Shown: in pieces, positions 1 to 7,778 of the stretch
Position numbering within the stretch: the first letter of the stretch is position 1
Layout of the letters: every line of letters begins with the position of its first letter
From: DAORHV01 sp964448405
GTDB taxonomy: Bacteria; Patescibacteriota; Gracilibacteria; Peribacterales; Peribacteraceae
Direction: 5' to 3'
Assembly (NCBI GenBank): GCA_964448405.1
Contig: CAYUVW010000004.1
Location: 7,920-71,919, forward strand
Length of the DNA stretch: 64,000 nucleotides
The notes under the pieces: generated by a model
Seen by the model: only the letters and a program-made list of their open reading frames with translations
Told to the model about the DNA's origin: nothing
Databases searched by the model: none
Made by a program: the position numbers and the translations under genes

Positions 1-283
1 GCATCTGCTCGCGTGCCTTTACAGCCTCTTCTTCCGCCATGGGACCCAATTCAGGATCATCTTTCATCGCCACGGCATCGGCCACGGCTTGCTCCAGCTT
101 CTGGTACTGCGCATACGTCTCCACCAATGGCTTCAGTTGCTTTAGGCGACGGGAGAGTTTGGTAATTTGCTTCGGATCACCGTAAATAGCGGGATCCTGC
201 ATCTTTTTTTCGGTCTCGCCGTACTCAGCAATATGGGCCCTGACTTTCTCGAGCATGGCGGCATGGTAGCGATTTTCAACCAC
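1..283 (-). CDS. prfA: Peptide chain release factor 1, N-terminal part (runs off window)
   Basis: The reverse strand encodes the N-terminal helical domain of class I release factor RF1, which recognises UAA/UAG and triggers peptide release on the ribosome. Readable blocks include AEYGETEKKMQDPAIYGDP, LKQLKPLVETYAQYQKLEQ and DDPELGPMAEEEA, which match the RF1 pattern of a conserved DPE followed by an MAEEE block; RF2 differs here. The GQ-containing catalytic domain lies outside the window. The start is uncertain: GTG at 283 gives an N-terminus of the length seen in E. coli RF1, while ATG at 256 also works. Neither has a clear ribosome binding site. It lies 19 nt downstream of the 303-977 gene on the same strand and is probably cotranscribed. 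Confidence 0.85.
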   Translation of the reverse strand, partial: MVENRYHAAMLEKVRAHIAEYGETEKKMQDPAIYGDPKQITKLSRRLKQLKPLVETYAQYQKLEQAVADAVAMKDDPELGPMAEEEAVKAREQM

Positions 284-302
284 GACAGAAAGGCCGTCGG
301 CG

Positions 303-977
303 CTATGCGTTGAGGTTTGAGCCGAATGCGTCGACCGACGAATGGAAATGCAGCGACGTACCGGGGCCGCCTTCCTCATGACGCGCCAGATACACGCCGT
401 CGTAACTCACATCGGTGCGACCGCGCACATCGGCAACCTTGCGGGCAAACAAGCCCATCAACGTGGTGAGGAGGATCTTGGCCTCCTGCAAAGGAACATC
501 GTCGAGCTTGGCGTCATCGAGTGCTCCAAGTGGAAAATGAAATTCCGCCTGCTCATCCTGCGGCAACATCACCGCCAGAGCTTCCAGTGTTTGCGCGACG
601 CAAGCACGGGCATCCCAGCCGATCAGTACAATACGGTTCTGCTGCGAGAAGACCTCGCGCCAGGGACTTGCCACCAGTTCAAAATCGCCCACCACAGACG
701 CCTGCGGGTGCGAGGCAAGCGCCTGCGGCGGGTCGCCTTCGTTGTTGATGAGTACCATGTGCGATAACGACGCATGAATCTTCCGCGTCACCGCTTCGGC
801 CTCTGCCACCAGTGTGCGCATATAGCTGTCGTTGCCTTCGTGCAGATGCACGGCGACGACGGACAAATTGCCGGGCAACTGCTGGAGCTTTACGCCCTGT
901 TCTGGCGGGGTGCCGCGGTGCAAAAACTCGAGAATTGCGTAATCCGCCGGTGAATAGTCTTTTGGAATATTTTTCAT
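303..977 (-). CDS. Hypothetical protein upstream of prfA
   Basis: A 224-residue soluble protein of unknown family. I see no signal peptide or membrane segment. It has a mixed alpha/beta look, with hydrophobic strands such as LSVVAVHLHEG, HMVLINNEGD and NRIVLIGWDA, and ends in a His/Gly-rich stretch (HEEGGPGTSLHFHSS). ATG at 977 is preferred over an upstream in-frame start at 986, because a GATACT -10-like box ends 8 nt before it, matching the leaderless spacing common in this window. It is divergent from mnmA and probably cotranscribed with prfA. No function is assigned. Confidence 0.7.
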   Translation of the reverse strand: MKNIPKDYSPADYAILEFLHRGTPPEQGVKLQQLPGNLSVVAVHLHEGNDSYMRTLVAEAEAVTRKIHASLSHMVLINNEGDPPQALASHPQASVVGDFELVASPWREVFSQQNRIVLIGWDARACVAQTLEALAVMLPQDEQAEFHFPLGALDDAKLDDVPLQEAKILLTTLMGLFARKVADVRGRTDVSYDGVYLARHEEGGPGTSLHFHSSVDAFGSNLNA

Positions 978-985
978 ACTTTGCA

Positions 986-991
986 AGTATC
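986..991 (-). promoter_or_regulatory. -10 box for the 303-977 gene
   Basis: On the reverse strand GATACT ends 8 nt before the ATG at 977. This predicts a transcript starting within about 2 nt of the start codon. Confidence 0.4.
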
Positions 992-1054
992 GTCAGAACA
1001 ACACCTTCAACAAGGGTCGGGAAGGCTCATAGATGCGAAATTCTCCTTTTGCGT

Positions 1055-1060
1055 TAGAAT
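1055..1060 (+). promoter_or_regulatory. -10 box for mnmA
   Basis: TAGAAT ends 8 nt before the ATG at 1069. It supports 1069 as the real mnmA start and a leaderless mRNA. Confidence 0.45.
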
Positions 1061-1068
1061 ACGAACGA

Positions 1069-2166
1069 ATGCGTGTCCTTCTGGCCATGTCCGGCGGTAT
1101 CGACTCCAGCGTTGTGGCGCACCTGCTCAAGGAGCAAGGTCACGACGTCGTGGGCGTGCGCTTTACGCTGTGGAGCGATCCATTGGCACCCGCATTGGCA
1201 GAGGTGCTGCCTAGCAAATGCTGCAATGCGCAAACTGCGGCACGCTGCAAAACAGTCGCCAAGCAACTGGGCATCCCACTGCACATCGTGGACTTGGCCG
1301 ATGAATTCAAGGCCAACGTCGTCGACCCGTTTTTAGAAGGCTATGCCAAAGGCCTGTCGCCGAATCCGTGCATCGGCTGCAATCGTACGATTAAATTCGG
1401 CAAGCTATTGGAGCTATGCGAACAACTCGGTTGCGACAAGCTGGCCACCGGCCACTACGCACGCACGGCCACCGAGCATTTGTCCGACGGCACCCAACGC
1501 CACTTGCTGCTGGAAGCGGTGGATGCACGCAAGGACCAGAGCTACTACCTCTACGGCCTGACGCAAGAACAACTCAAGCGTTGTGTCTTTCCACTGGGCT
1601 CCATGCATAAGCCGGAAGTCTACGCACTCGCCAAACACTTCGCAGTCCCCTACTCCGACGCGTCGTATCGCGAGAGCCAGGACCTGTGCTTCTTCCCGGA
1701 GAAAACGCCGCAGGAATTCCTGAAGCGTCATTTGAACGACAAGCTTTCACCTGGTCCGATTGTCCGACGCGATGGCACCGTACTGGGAACACACCAGGGG
1801 CTGCCGCTGTATACCGTGGGCCAGCGCCGCGGACTACGCATCGGCGGACAGAAGATTCCGCTGGAGGTGGTTGCGAAAGATGGCGGAAGCAACAGCCTGA
1901 TCGTGGAACCCAAGGGCCGCGAAACCGTGAAGCAGGTCCGGCTGGAATCACTGCGGTTCGTATCGTGGAAACCAAGCGACGGCGAGGCAACCGAATTCGA
2001 GTGTCGCGTGCGATCGCTGTCCGTGCGGCAACGTGGAGTCATCACCGTGCAACGGGATTCCGGAGTGTTCACATTCGACAATGCCCAGCCACCGCAATCG
2101 CCCGGTCAATCGTTGGTACTGTATCGCGGCGAAGAGGTGGTTGGAGGCGGCGTCATGCTTGCCTGA
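1069..2166 (+). CDS. mnmA: tRNA-specific 2-thiouridylase MnmA
   Basis: MnmA thiolates U34 of tRNAs for Lys, Glu and Gln, using ATP to adenylate the base and a cysteine persulfide as sulfur donor. The 365-residue product is normal length. It starts with the PP-loop AMSGGIDSSVVAHLL. The two catalytic cysteines sit in NPCIGCNRTIKFG and SQDLCFF. The GQRRGL block of the tRNA-binding domain follows, with a C-terminal beta barrel. An in-frame ATG at 1033 would add 12 residues, but family members start at the equivalent of MRVLLAMSGG and a -10-like box lies just before 1069. It is a single-gene unit, divergent from the prfA cluster. Confidence 0.96.
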   Translation: MRVLLAMSGGIDSSVVAHLLKEQGHDVVGVRFTLWSDPLAPALAEVLPSKCCNAQTAARCKTVAKQLGIPLHIVDLADEFKANVVDPFLEGYAKGLSPNPCIGCNRTIKFGKLLELCEQLGCDKLATGHYARTATEHLSDGTQRHLLLEAVDARKDQSYYLYGLTQEQLKRCVFPLGSMHKPEVYALAKHFAVPYSDASYRESQDLCFFPEKTPQEFLKRHLNDKLSPGPIVRRDGTVLGTHQGLPLYTVGQRRGLRIGGQKIPLEVVAKDGGSNSLIVEPKGRETVKQVRLESLRFVSWKPSDGEATEFECRVRSLSVRQRGVITVQRDSGVFTFDNAQPPQSPGQSLVLYRGEEVVGGGVMLA

Positions 2167-2167
2167 T

Positions 2168-2195
2168 GCAATTATTTATATAAATTGCTTCATTT
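2168..2195 (+). terminator. Weak terminator after mnmA
   Basis: GCAATT (2168-2173) and AATTGC (2183-2188) form an A/T-rich hairpin followed by TTCATTTTT. The stem is short, so this is tentative. Confidence 0.35.
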
Positions 2196-2242
2196 TTGTA
2201 GATTGTCAATGAATTCATCGTGGCTTAGGCTAGCCCAGACCT

Positions 2243-2255
2243 CCCTAAAGTAGGG
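2243..2255. promoter_or_regulatory. Small palindrome in the sortase promoter
   Basis: CCCTA-AAG-TAGGG lies 9 nt upstream of the extended -10 of the sortase gene, where a -35 box or an operator would sit. No regulator is identified. Confidence 0.25.
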
Positions 2256-2261
2256 CATTTA

Positions 2262-2270
2262 TGCTATAGT
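2262..2270 (+). promoter_or_regulatory. Extended -10 for the sortase gene
   Basis: TGCTATAGT ends 13 nt before the ATG at 2284. The same nonamer precedes tRNA-Leu (4791) and the dockerin gene (19753). Confidence 0.55.
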
Positions 2271-2283
2271 AAGTGACTCCTTC

Positions 2284-3624
2284 ATGACGAACCACCAACC
2301 ACAACCAAGGGCAGGCTACGACGAAAACGGTGACGTGGTCATCTTCGGCGCGGGTGAAAAACCTTCCGTCCAGCGGATGCCGGCCCACAAGCACGTACCG
2401 GTCCGCGAGACGCGCACAGAACGTCCGCAACAGGTGAAGCACGTGCGCCAAGAGACGCCGAAAATAGACGCCGTGCTTGCTGAATGGAATGTGGTCGCCG
2501 AAGATCCGGTGACTCCGGCGAAGACAAAGGCAACACCCAAGAATCTCGCCCCAACACAGTCCCCTGTTCCGCTGAAAGAAAATGATCCGCGTTTCGTGCA
2601 ACGCATCTCCCAGGTCACCAACAGCTTGATCGGTGGAACGCTGCAAGAAGGCAAAGCGCAGATTCATGCCACGCATGCCGGCGCAGGCCGCGGGTTGTCC
2701 GAAGCCTGGCACTCGCTGCGCAAACTACCGCGCCATGCGGCGGGGGCGTGGAAATCAGCCAATGCTCCGCGCACCGCGCCGTGGAATCGAAAACGTACCA
2801 AGCCGCACTCTCGTGCAACGTTGTTTGCCATCGATACCATTCGCTTCGGCGGAACGTTTGCCGCCATTTTCGTTTCCCTGTTCCTAGCGATCAACTACCA
2901 AAGCTTCTGGCAAATCGCACGCGCTCAATTGGCGCTTGGCGATGAATCGCACACCGAACAAGCGCTGGATGCCATTACAAAGAGCGATACGCCGTCGATT
3001 ACAAATCCCATTGCTGGAAACTCACTCATTCGCAAATCAGGATCGGACGGCGGAGACCTTCTTTCGTACTTACCCCGGGTAGGCCCGTATGAAAACCGGT
3101 TGATCATTCCCAAAATCGGCAAAAACGTCCCGATCGTGCTTCCCAGCATGGACTCACTTATGCGTGAAGACTGGAAGAACTTCGAAGAAGACGTACAAGA
3201 AGCATTGCATCACGGTGTGGTGCACTATCCGGGATCGGCACGCCCAGGTCAGGCGGGAAACTTCTTCGTCACAGGACACAGTTCGTACTACCCCTGGGAC
3301 GACGGATTATTCAAAGATGTCTTCGCCCGCTTGAACGAATTGGACATCGGCGACACGTACTCCGTGTACTACGGTGGTGATTTGCACACGTACAAAGTCA
3401 TTGAGAAGAAAGAGGTTCTTCCAAGCAACACCTCGGTACTCGACCAGCCAACCAGCAAGCGGCTGAGTACGCTTATGACCTGCACGCCCATTGGCACCAC
3501 CTTGCGCCGCCTTATCCTTGTGGCGGAGGAAGTTGACCCATCGACCGGATCGAAGCTGCATGTAGGCGAACGCACGACTGTGCAAGATTCCAAGCCCGCC
3601 AAGCTCGAAGCGCTGCCGATTTAA
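2284..3624 (+). CDS. Sortase family transpeptidase
   Basis: A 446-residue sortase, an enzyme that cleaves C-terminal sorting signals and attaches surface proteins to a nucleophile. The first 180 residues are a long basic, Pro-rich cytoplasmic region. One membrane segment follows at about 188-205 (FGGTFAAIFVSLFLAINY), then the sortase beta barrel. The catalytic set is complete: His332 in TGHSSYY, Cys400 in LMTCTPIG and Arg408/409 in TLRRLILVA. The TCTP context and N-terminal anchor are typical of class D/E/F-like enzymes; I cannot assign the class. Candidate substrates are the proteins at 20153 and 21476, which end in an ETG motif, a hydrophobic stretch and RR. The long N-terminal extension is unusual. 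Confidence 0.9.
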   Translation: MTNHQPQPRAGYDENGDVVIFGAGEKPSVQRMPAHKHVPVRETRTERPQQVKHVRQETPKIDAVLAEWNVVAEDPVTPAKTKATPKNLAPTQSPVPLKENDPRFVQRISQVTNSLIGGTLQEGKAQIHATHAGAGRGLSEAWHSLRKLPRHAAGAWKSANAPRTAPWNRKRTKPHSRATLFAIDTIRFGGTFAAIFVSLFLAINYQSFWQIARAQLALGDESHTEQALDAITKSDTPSITNPIAGNSLIRKSGSDGGDLLSYLPRVGPYENRLIIPKIGKNVPIVLPSMDSLMREDWKNFEEDVQEALHHGVVHYPGSARPGQAGNFFVTGHSSYYPWDDGLFKDVFARLNELDIGDTYSVYYGGDLHTYKVIEKKEVLPSNTSVLDQPTSKRLSTLMTCTPIGTTLRRLILVAEEVDPSTGSKLHVGERTTVQDSKPAKLEALPI

Positions 3625-3629
3625 GGCAA

Positions 3630-3686
3630 ATTTTCAAAATCTACATTCCAAAAACTCTCTGACGGATACTGGATGATTTTGAAAAT
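3630..3686. terminator. Inverted repeat between convergent genes
   Basis: ATTTTCAAAATC (3630-3641) and GATTTTGAAAAT (3675-3686) are perfect 12-nt complements separated by 33 nt. The repeat lies between the sortase and EamA stop codons and may act as a two-way terminator. Confidence 0.4.
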
Positions 3687-3709
3687 GAAATTTATGATTT
3701 TGGATTTCG

Positions 3710-4717
3710 TCAGGCTTGCTTGTTGGCCTGCAGTGCCAACTGCTGCATGGGGTGACTGCGGTGCCACAAATGCAGGGGCCAATGCCTGGCCTGCAGCCGC
3801 TCAATGGACGACTGCGAAAGCTGCTCGAGCAACAAACCGATGACAATAAACGTCCCGCCAAACAACGCTTGTGCCGGAATGCTTTCGTTCAGCAACAACA
3901 CTGCGAATGCCATTCCAGAGAGCGGTGCCGCAATATCGATGAGCGACACGGTGGTTGCCGGCAAACGATCCAGCGCTTCGTAGTAGAACGACAGATTCAG
4001 GTACCGTGAGAAGAACACGAATGCGAGCAAGAGTGAAACCAAATGCATTGGGAACGCCGACATATCCGAGATGGTCAACGACCCCTTGAACACAGAACTG
4101 GCGATGAGCACTCCGCAGATGCCCGCGACGTTCCGCACCGCAATGGCCAACTCGGGCATGATGTGCGTGAGATACTTCTTAAACAAGACGGAGCCAAGGG
4201 CGAACAACTGTGTGGCTAAAACAATAATGACGTCACCCGGATTCACCCGGAACGTGGCGACTCCACCGAAGTTAATAATCGCGATTCCGGCCAAAATGAT
4301 GAATGCACCCAGAATCTGCGTTCGGCTGACGCGCTCGCCAAGCAACCAACTGCTGAAAACCAATGTGGTCACAAGCCCTGTTGGCGATAACACCGACGCA
4401 TTCACAGCGGTCGTCATGCTTAGCCCTTTAAACCACAACAGCGGCGCCAATCCGGAATTCAGTAAGCCAATGAGTACGCAGACACCGACTGTCTTCATAT
4501 CCAATTTCGCGAGTTGGCGAAGCAGCGGCACGGCACCGAATGTCACGATGACGAAGAATGCCATCAGCGCTTCGCTAATAATGAGCAACGAAGCAGGCGA
4601 GAGCCACGGCGTAAGGCCTTTTGCTAGTGCATTATAGGAGCCGTTGCAGAGCAGCGACCCAAAGGCGAACACGAGCCCTACGTTGCGCTGATCGGGATTG
4701 CGAAGGAATGCGAACAT
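3710..4717 (-). CDS. EamA/DMT-superfamily transporter
   Basis: A 335-residue integral membrane protein with about ten hydrophobic segments arranged as two EamA repeats of five helices each, the drug/metabolite transporter fold. Supporting stretches are GLLNSGLAPLLWFKGLSMT and SSWLLGERVSRTQILGAFI in repeat 1, and IDIAAPLSGMAFAVLLLNES in repeat 2. These contain the conserved GE/NES positions between helices 4 and 5. The substrate cannot be predicted. It is monocistronic and convergent with the sortase gene. The C-terminal tail after the last helix (SIERLQARHWPLHLWHRS) is basic and probably cytoplasmic. Confidence 0.88.
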   Translation of the reverse strand: MFAFLRNPDQRNVGLVFAFGSLLCNGSYNALAKGLTPWLSPASLLIISEALMAFFVIVTFGAVPLLRQLAKLDMKTVGVCVLIGLLNSGLAPLLWFKGLSMTTAVNASVLSPTGLVTTLVFSSWLLGERVSRTQILGAFIILAGIAIINFGGVATFRVNPGDVIIVLATQLFALGSVLFKKYLTHIMPELAIAVRNVAGICGVLIASSVFKGSLTISDMSAFPMHLVSLLLAFVFFSRYLNLSFYYEALDRLPATTVSLIDIAAPLSGMAFAVLLLNESIPAQALFGGTFIVIGLLLEQLSQSSIERLQARHWPLHLWHRSHPMQQLALQANKQA

Positions 4718-4790
4718 ACTTTGTGTTTGTCTTAACGTATATTATACAACTTTTCTATATTTTTAGCAAAGAAAGAGTCTGCGAGAACCT

Positions 4791-4799
4791 TGCTATAGT
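4791..4799 (+). promoter_or_regulatory. Extended -10 for tRNA-Leu
   Basis: TGCTATAGT lies 29 nt upstream of the mature tRNA 5' end, giving a short 5' trailer to be removed by RNase P. Confidence 0.5.
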
Positions 4800-4828
4800 C
4801 TCTTCTGAGATCATTGCAATCACGGTAT

Positions 4829-4916
4829 GCCGGGGTGGCGGAATGGTAGACGCGAGGGACTTAAAATCCCTTATCCTTCCTTGGATGTGTGGGTTCAATT
4901 CCCGCCCCCGGCACCA
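4829..4916 (+). tRNA. tRNA-Leu (TAA)
   Basis: An 88-nt class II tRNA. Acceptor strands GCCGGGG (4829-4835) and CCCCGGC (4906-4912) pair perfectly. Discriminator A is followed by an encoded CCA. The anticodon loop is CTTAAAA, so the anticodon is UAA. A long variable arm is present, as expected for leucine, and the T arm GGGTTCAATTCCC is intact. No intron. Confidence 0.97.
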
Positions 4917-4958
4917 CTCAACGAAAACACGACGAAATATATACAAAAGTCAATAATG

Positions 4959-4967
4959 TGTTATAAT
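4959..4967 (+). promoter_or_regulatory. Consensus extended -10 promoter for the gene at 5063
   Basis: TGTTATAAT is a perfect TATAAT with the TGn extension. Transcription should start near 4974, giving a leader of about 89 nt, unlike the leaderless genes around it. Confidence 0.65.
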
Positions 4968-4972
4968 GAATC

Positions 4973-5062
4973 TCCACAGGCGAAAGCCCGTGGAATCGTT
5001 CATTGTCGCCCCTTGGGGGCAAATCGGCCCCCTGTCTTCGACACCGCTGGGAGGCGGTACAC
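4973..5062 (+). promoter_or_regulatory. Structured 5' leader with SD in a hairpin loop
   Basis: Three elements are visible. A 5' hairpin pairs TCCAC (4973-4977) with GTGGA (4990-4994) and has an inner GGC-GAAA-GCC tetraloop stem. The block GGGGGC (5015-5020) can pair either with GCCCC upstream (5008-5012) or GCCCCC downstream (5027-5032), so the two are mutually exclusive. A final hairpin ACCGC (5043-5047)/GCGGT (5054-5058) holds TGGGAG, including the GGA of the Shine-Dalgarno sequence, in its loop 5 nt before the ATG. This is compatible with a riboswitch-like or CsrA-type control region; no known riboswitch class was recognised. Confidence 0.5.
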
Positions 5063-5686
5063 ATGAAGACGCTCGACGCCCTGCTGGTGGCTGTGTTCGT
5101 TTCGCTGGTCGCATATGCGGCCATCACGCACACGCCTTTACCAATCCTCGCCGCGGCAATCGTCGCGGCCCTGCTCATCGGCCAAGCCGATGAAAGCGCC
5201 CCGATCTACCGCTACGTGCCGGGGCAACGCAACTCGTCCAACGTGGACACGGACATCGCGTTCGTCGCACGACAGATCCGCCTCTGGCAGTTCTATCTGC
5301 TGATCTGCATCGTCGCGATGATCACGACCGCCACGTTCCTGGTGTTCGTCATCAAGGACGGACGCTGGCCGGGAGACTGGGTGTCCATCCCCCTCGGCTT
5401 GCAACACCAAGGCATCGTGCTCGGGCTGACCGTGGGTCTGCTGATGCTGTACTGCCTCACCATCTCGGTGGGGTGCATTCAGCCGCTGGAACAGGTGTTG
5501 AACCACCTCTACAACGAGTACAACGTCTGTCTGCACGCGGAACGCTCGCGGGAAGCGACCATCGGCAACCCCGACTGGCATTCCTGCAACCAGCTCGATT
5601 GGGACCACAGTCCCATCGCGCGGGCCGCACGCCGACGCAACCAAGAAGACGGGACGGCCCGACCGCCCTACAACGGGAGTTACTGA
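5063..5686 (+). CDS. Hypothetical four-helix membrane protein
   Basis: A 207-residue protein of unknown family. Hydrophobic segments occur near residues 5-20, 24-42 (ILAAAIVAALLIG), 76-97 (LWQFYLLICIVAMITTATFL) and 118-140 (GIVLGLTVGLLMLYCLTISV). A polar C-terminal domain of about 65 residues follows, rich in Asn, Arg and His. ATG 5063 is chosen because GGGAGG lies just upstream; an in-frame start at 5003 would lie inside the structured leader. It is a one-gene unit with its own consensus promoter, leader and strong terminator. Its organisation differs from the leaderless neighbours, so it may be acquired or specially regulated. No function is assigned. Confidence 0.7.
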   Translation: MKTLDALLVAVFVSLVAYAAITHTPLPILAAAIVAALLIGQADESAPIYRYVPGQRNSSNVDTDIAFVARQIRLWQFYLLICIVAMITTATFLVFVIKDGRWPGDWVSIPLGLQHQGIVLGLTVGLLMLYCLTISVGCIQPLEQVLNHLYNEYNVCLHAERSREATIGNPDWHSCNQLDWDHSPIARAARRRNQEDGTARPPYNGSY

Positions 5687-5696
5687 CAATGGACGG

Positions 5697-5722
5697 CCCG
5701 CTGCACACACGTGTGCAGCGGG
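5697..5722. terminator. Strong bidirectional hairpin
   Basis: CCCGCTGCACA pairs with TGTGCAGCGGG across a tiny loop, between the convergent 5063 gene and the asparaginase-like gene. The T-tract is weak (TTCGTTCT). Confidence 0.6.
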
Positions 5723-5745
5723 TTCGTTCTGAATGTGCAACAGCG

Positions 5746-6738
5746 TTAGTCCGAGAGCTCGCCGACAACGTCTCGCTCGATGATTTCGCGTAGTCGCTTG
5801 GGATGTGTGGTCTGCTTCAACGCCCACATCAGCTTCACGACGGCACATTCATACGTCATGTCTTTACCCGAGATAATGCCGAGCTCTTCCAGCACCAACT
5901 GCTTGCGATAGAGATGCAAATCGATACTGCCGCGCAACAACTGGGAAGTAATCAAAATGGGAATGCCGGCATTCGTTACTTTGCGCAGCCACGGGAACAA
6001 GCGCTCGGGCAACATGCCAAGACCGTATGCACGCAGCACCAGTCCATGAGGCTTGGCCGCAAGCACTGCGTCGAAGTATGCCTCCGGCATCCCTGGGTGC
6101 AACGTAATGGACGCCACGTTGGGGTCGAACTCCGGCTCGCAGATAAGCCCACGCTTCCGGCGCACCATGCGCCAGGGGTGCAGCTTCACAGAAACGTTGA
6201 ACTCGGCCAGCGCCGGAAACTTCGGCGTATCGAATGTTTGCAAAATAGACTGGTCGACTTTCTTGGAGCGCGAACCGCGCAACACCAACGGCCCCAGCAC
6301 GATGCAAACCTCGGCGATATCCAATTGCGCCGCACGGATGGCAAAGACCAAGTTCATGCGTCCGTCGCTGCCGATATCGTTGATCGGCATCAACGAGCCG
6401 GTCAAAATGATCGGTTTGCTCAACCCCTGCAAAGCAAAGCTGAGCGCCGATGCGGTGTAGCTCATGGTGTTGGATCCATGCACGATGACGAATCCATCGC
6501 AGCGGTCGTACATTTTCTCAATCGTGCGGGCAAGCTCGGTCCAATGTTCGGGAGTCACTTCGGAAGAACCAAGGTTCGCCACGCTCACGAACTCCAGCGA
6601 CACCTCTTTTTGCACTTCGGGTAAGAATCGATGAATCTCGGCAAGCGATTCCAGCGGGTCGATGCGTCCTGTTTTCTGGTTGCGGATCATGCCGATTGAT
6701 CCACCCATGTACAGCACGGCGATTTTGGGTCTGGGCAT
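5746..6738 (-). CDS. Asparaginase-like protein with substituted catalytic residues
   Basis: A 330-residue protein with the full type I L-asparaginase fold, aligning well to E. coli AnsA (VIVHGSNTMSYTASALSFAL; SSEVTPEHW; a GxSDGRMNL block). AnsA-type enzymes hydrolyse asparagine to aspartate and ammonia using two Thr-centred triads. Here the nucleophile is Ser14 (MGGSIGM instead of GGTIG), the conserved Tyr of the first triad is Arg25, and the second triad reads Ser89-Asn90 instead of Thr-Asp. Lys160 (RGSRSKK) is kept. Family and fold are clear, but normal asparaginase activity is doubtful. No signal peptide is present. A TACTAT box ends 6 nt before the start, predicting a leaderless mRNA. Divergent from the 6792 gene. 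Confidence 0.85.
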   Translation of the reverse strand: MPRPKIAVLYMGGSIGMIRNQKTGRIDPLESLAEIHRFLPEVQKEVSLEFVSVANLGSSEVTPEHWTELARTIEKMYDRCDGFVIVHGSNTMSYTASALSFALQGLSKPIILTGSLMPINDIGSDGRMNLVFAIRAAQLDIAEVCIVLGPLVLRGSRSKKVDQSILQTFDTPKFPALAEFNVSVKLHPWRMVRRKRGLICEPEFDPNVASITLHPGMPEAYFDAVLAAKPHGLVLRAYGLGMLPERLFPWLRKVTNAGIPILITSQLLRGSIDLHLYRKQLVLEELGIISGKDMTYECAVVKLMWALKQTTHPKRLREIIERDVVGELSD

Positions 6739-6744
6739 GAACCA

Positions 6745-6750
6745 ATAGTA
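6745..6750 (-). promoter_or_regulatory. -10 box for the asparaginase-like gene
   Basis: Reverse-strand TACTAT ends 6 nt before the ATG at 6738, so +1 would coincide with the A of ATG. Confidence 0.5.
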
Positions 6751-6775
6751 CCATGGCCACTGCGAAAGTGCAGCC

Positions 6776-6784
6776 TGCTACAAT
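6776..6784 (+). promoter_or_regulatory. Extended -10 for the 6792 gene
   Basis: TGCTACAAT ends 7 nt before the ATG at 6792. It argues against the upstream in-frame ATG at 6753, which would lie before the promoter. Confidence 0.55.
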
Positions 6785-6791
6785 CGCCGTA

Positions 6792-7751
6792 ATGCGCTTC
6801 AAACGTTCCTGGCTTGCACCGTTGTTCAGCTGCGTTGTTTTGGTGCTTATTGTCCTCGCGCTGCAGGATAAATTCGCACTGCTTTCCGGCGCGGCATTGC
6901 AACGTGGATTGAAGGTGATTCCGCCACAACGCTTACTGTTGGCAGTGGTCTTTACCTGCGCGTACTACCTGGTGATTACCGGCTACGACACCCTCGCATT
7001 CCGCACACTCAAGTTACCGGCGAATCGCGGCACCATTGCGCTGGGAAGTTTTGTGAGCTTCGCGTACAGCAACATGATCGGCTTCGGCGCGATTACGAAT
7101 GCATCGATCCGCTATCACATCCACAGGCATGATGGCGTTTCGCTCAAAGACTCGACCAAAGTCGTCGCGTTCTATTCGCTGACGCTGCTGCTGGGCATGC
7201 TGTGTGTCGGCAGCGTGGTGTTTTTGTTCAGTCCGGTAAAGCTTCCGATTGCGTTCCACTTGCCGTTCCGTTCCATGCAGCCGTTTGCCTGGATTTCCAT
7301 GAGCGTTCTGGTGCTGTACATCTGGCTGCTGACACGGCGCGGAAAGCCTGTACGCATTTGGCGATGGGTCATCCCGCGTCTTCCATTGCGCGTGATTATC
7401 GTTCAGGTGTTGCTCGCCAGTGCCGACTGGATGCTGTCCGGTGCCGCTGCATACGTTCTGGTTCCACATTCGGCCACCATGCTCTATACCGACTTTCTCA
7501 GCATTTACATCCTCGCTCAGTTAGCCGGCATGTTCAGTCAGGTACCCGGAGGCGTAGGCGTCTTTGAAACAATTATGGTGTTGCTACTCCCGCGTCGCGC
7601 TTCAACCGCCGCAACCATCGGTACGCTGCTGGCATTCCGGGCAATTTTCTACGTACTGCCGTTCCTGCTTGCAACGCTCATGCTCGGAAAATTCGAGTGG
7701 AGCAGTCGTCGCAAGCGAAAGCTGAACCTGAGCACGATTTGGAAAAAGTAG
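6792..7751 (+). CDS. LPG-synthase-type (MprF/UPF0104) flippase-domain membrane protein
   Basis: A 319-residue polytopic protein with about eight transmembrane helices. It matches the lysylphosphatidylglycerol synthase transmembrane (UPF0104) family, in which MprF flips aminoacylated lipids. The diagnostic motif VPGGVGVFE is present near residue 255, preceded by LAQLAGMFSQ and followed by LLAFRAIFYVLPFLLAT. The aminoacyl-transferase domain of full MprF is absent, so it may only translocate a lipid or act with another enzyme. The start at 6792 rests on the extended -10 ending 7 nt upstream. The C-terminus is very basic (SSRRKRKLNLSTIWKK) and should face the cytoplasm. Confidence 0.85.
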   Translation: MRFKRSWLAPLFSCVVLVLIVLALQDKFALLSGAALQRGLKVIPPQRLLLAVVFTCAYYLVITGYDTLAFRTLKLPANRGTIALGSFVSFAYSNMIGFGAITNASIRYHIHRHDGVSLKDSTKVVAFYSLTLLLGMLCVGSVVFLFSPVKLPIAFHLPFRSMQPFAWISMSVLVLYIWLLTRRGKPVRIWRWVIPRLPLRVIIVQVLLASADWMLSGAAAYVLVPHSATMLYTDFLSIYILAQLAGMFSQVPGGVGVFETIMVLLLPRRASTAATIGTLLAFRAIFYVLPFLLATLMLGKFEWSSRRKRKLNLSTIWKK

Positions 7752-7778
7752 TTTTCGAGCATTCCGGTCGACCGCACG

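Noticed and set aside
5684..5686. TGA recoding (Gracilibacteria/SR1-type code)
   Set aside because: TGA stops several genes at natural ends (for example 5686 and 9233), and no conserved protein contains in-frame TGA.
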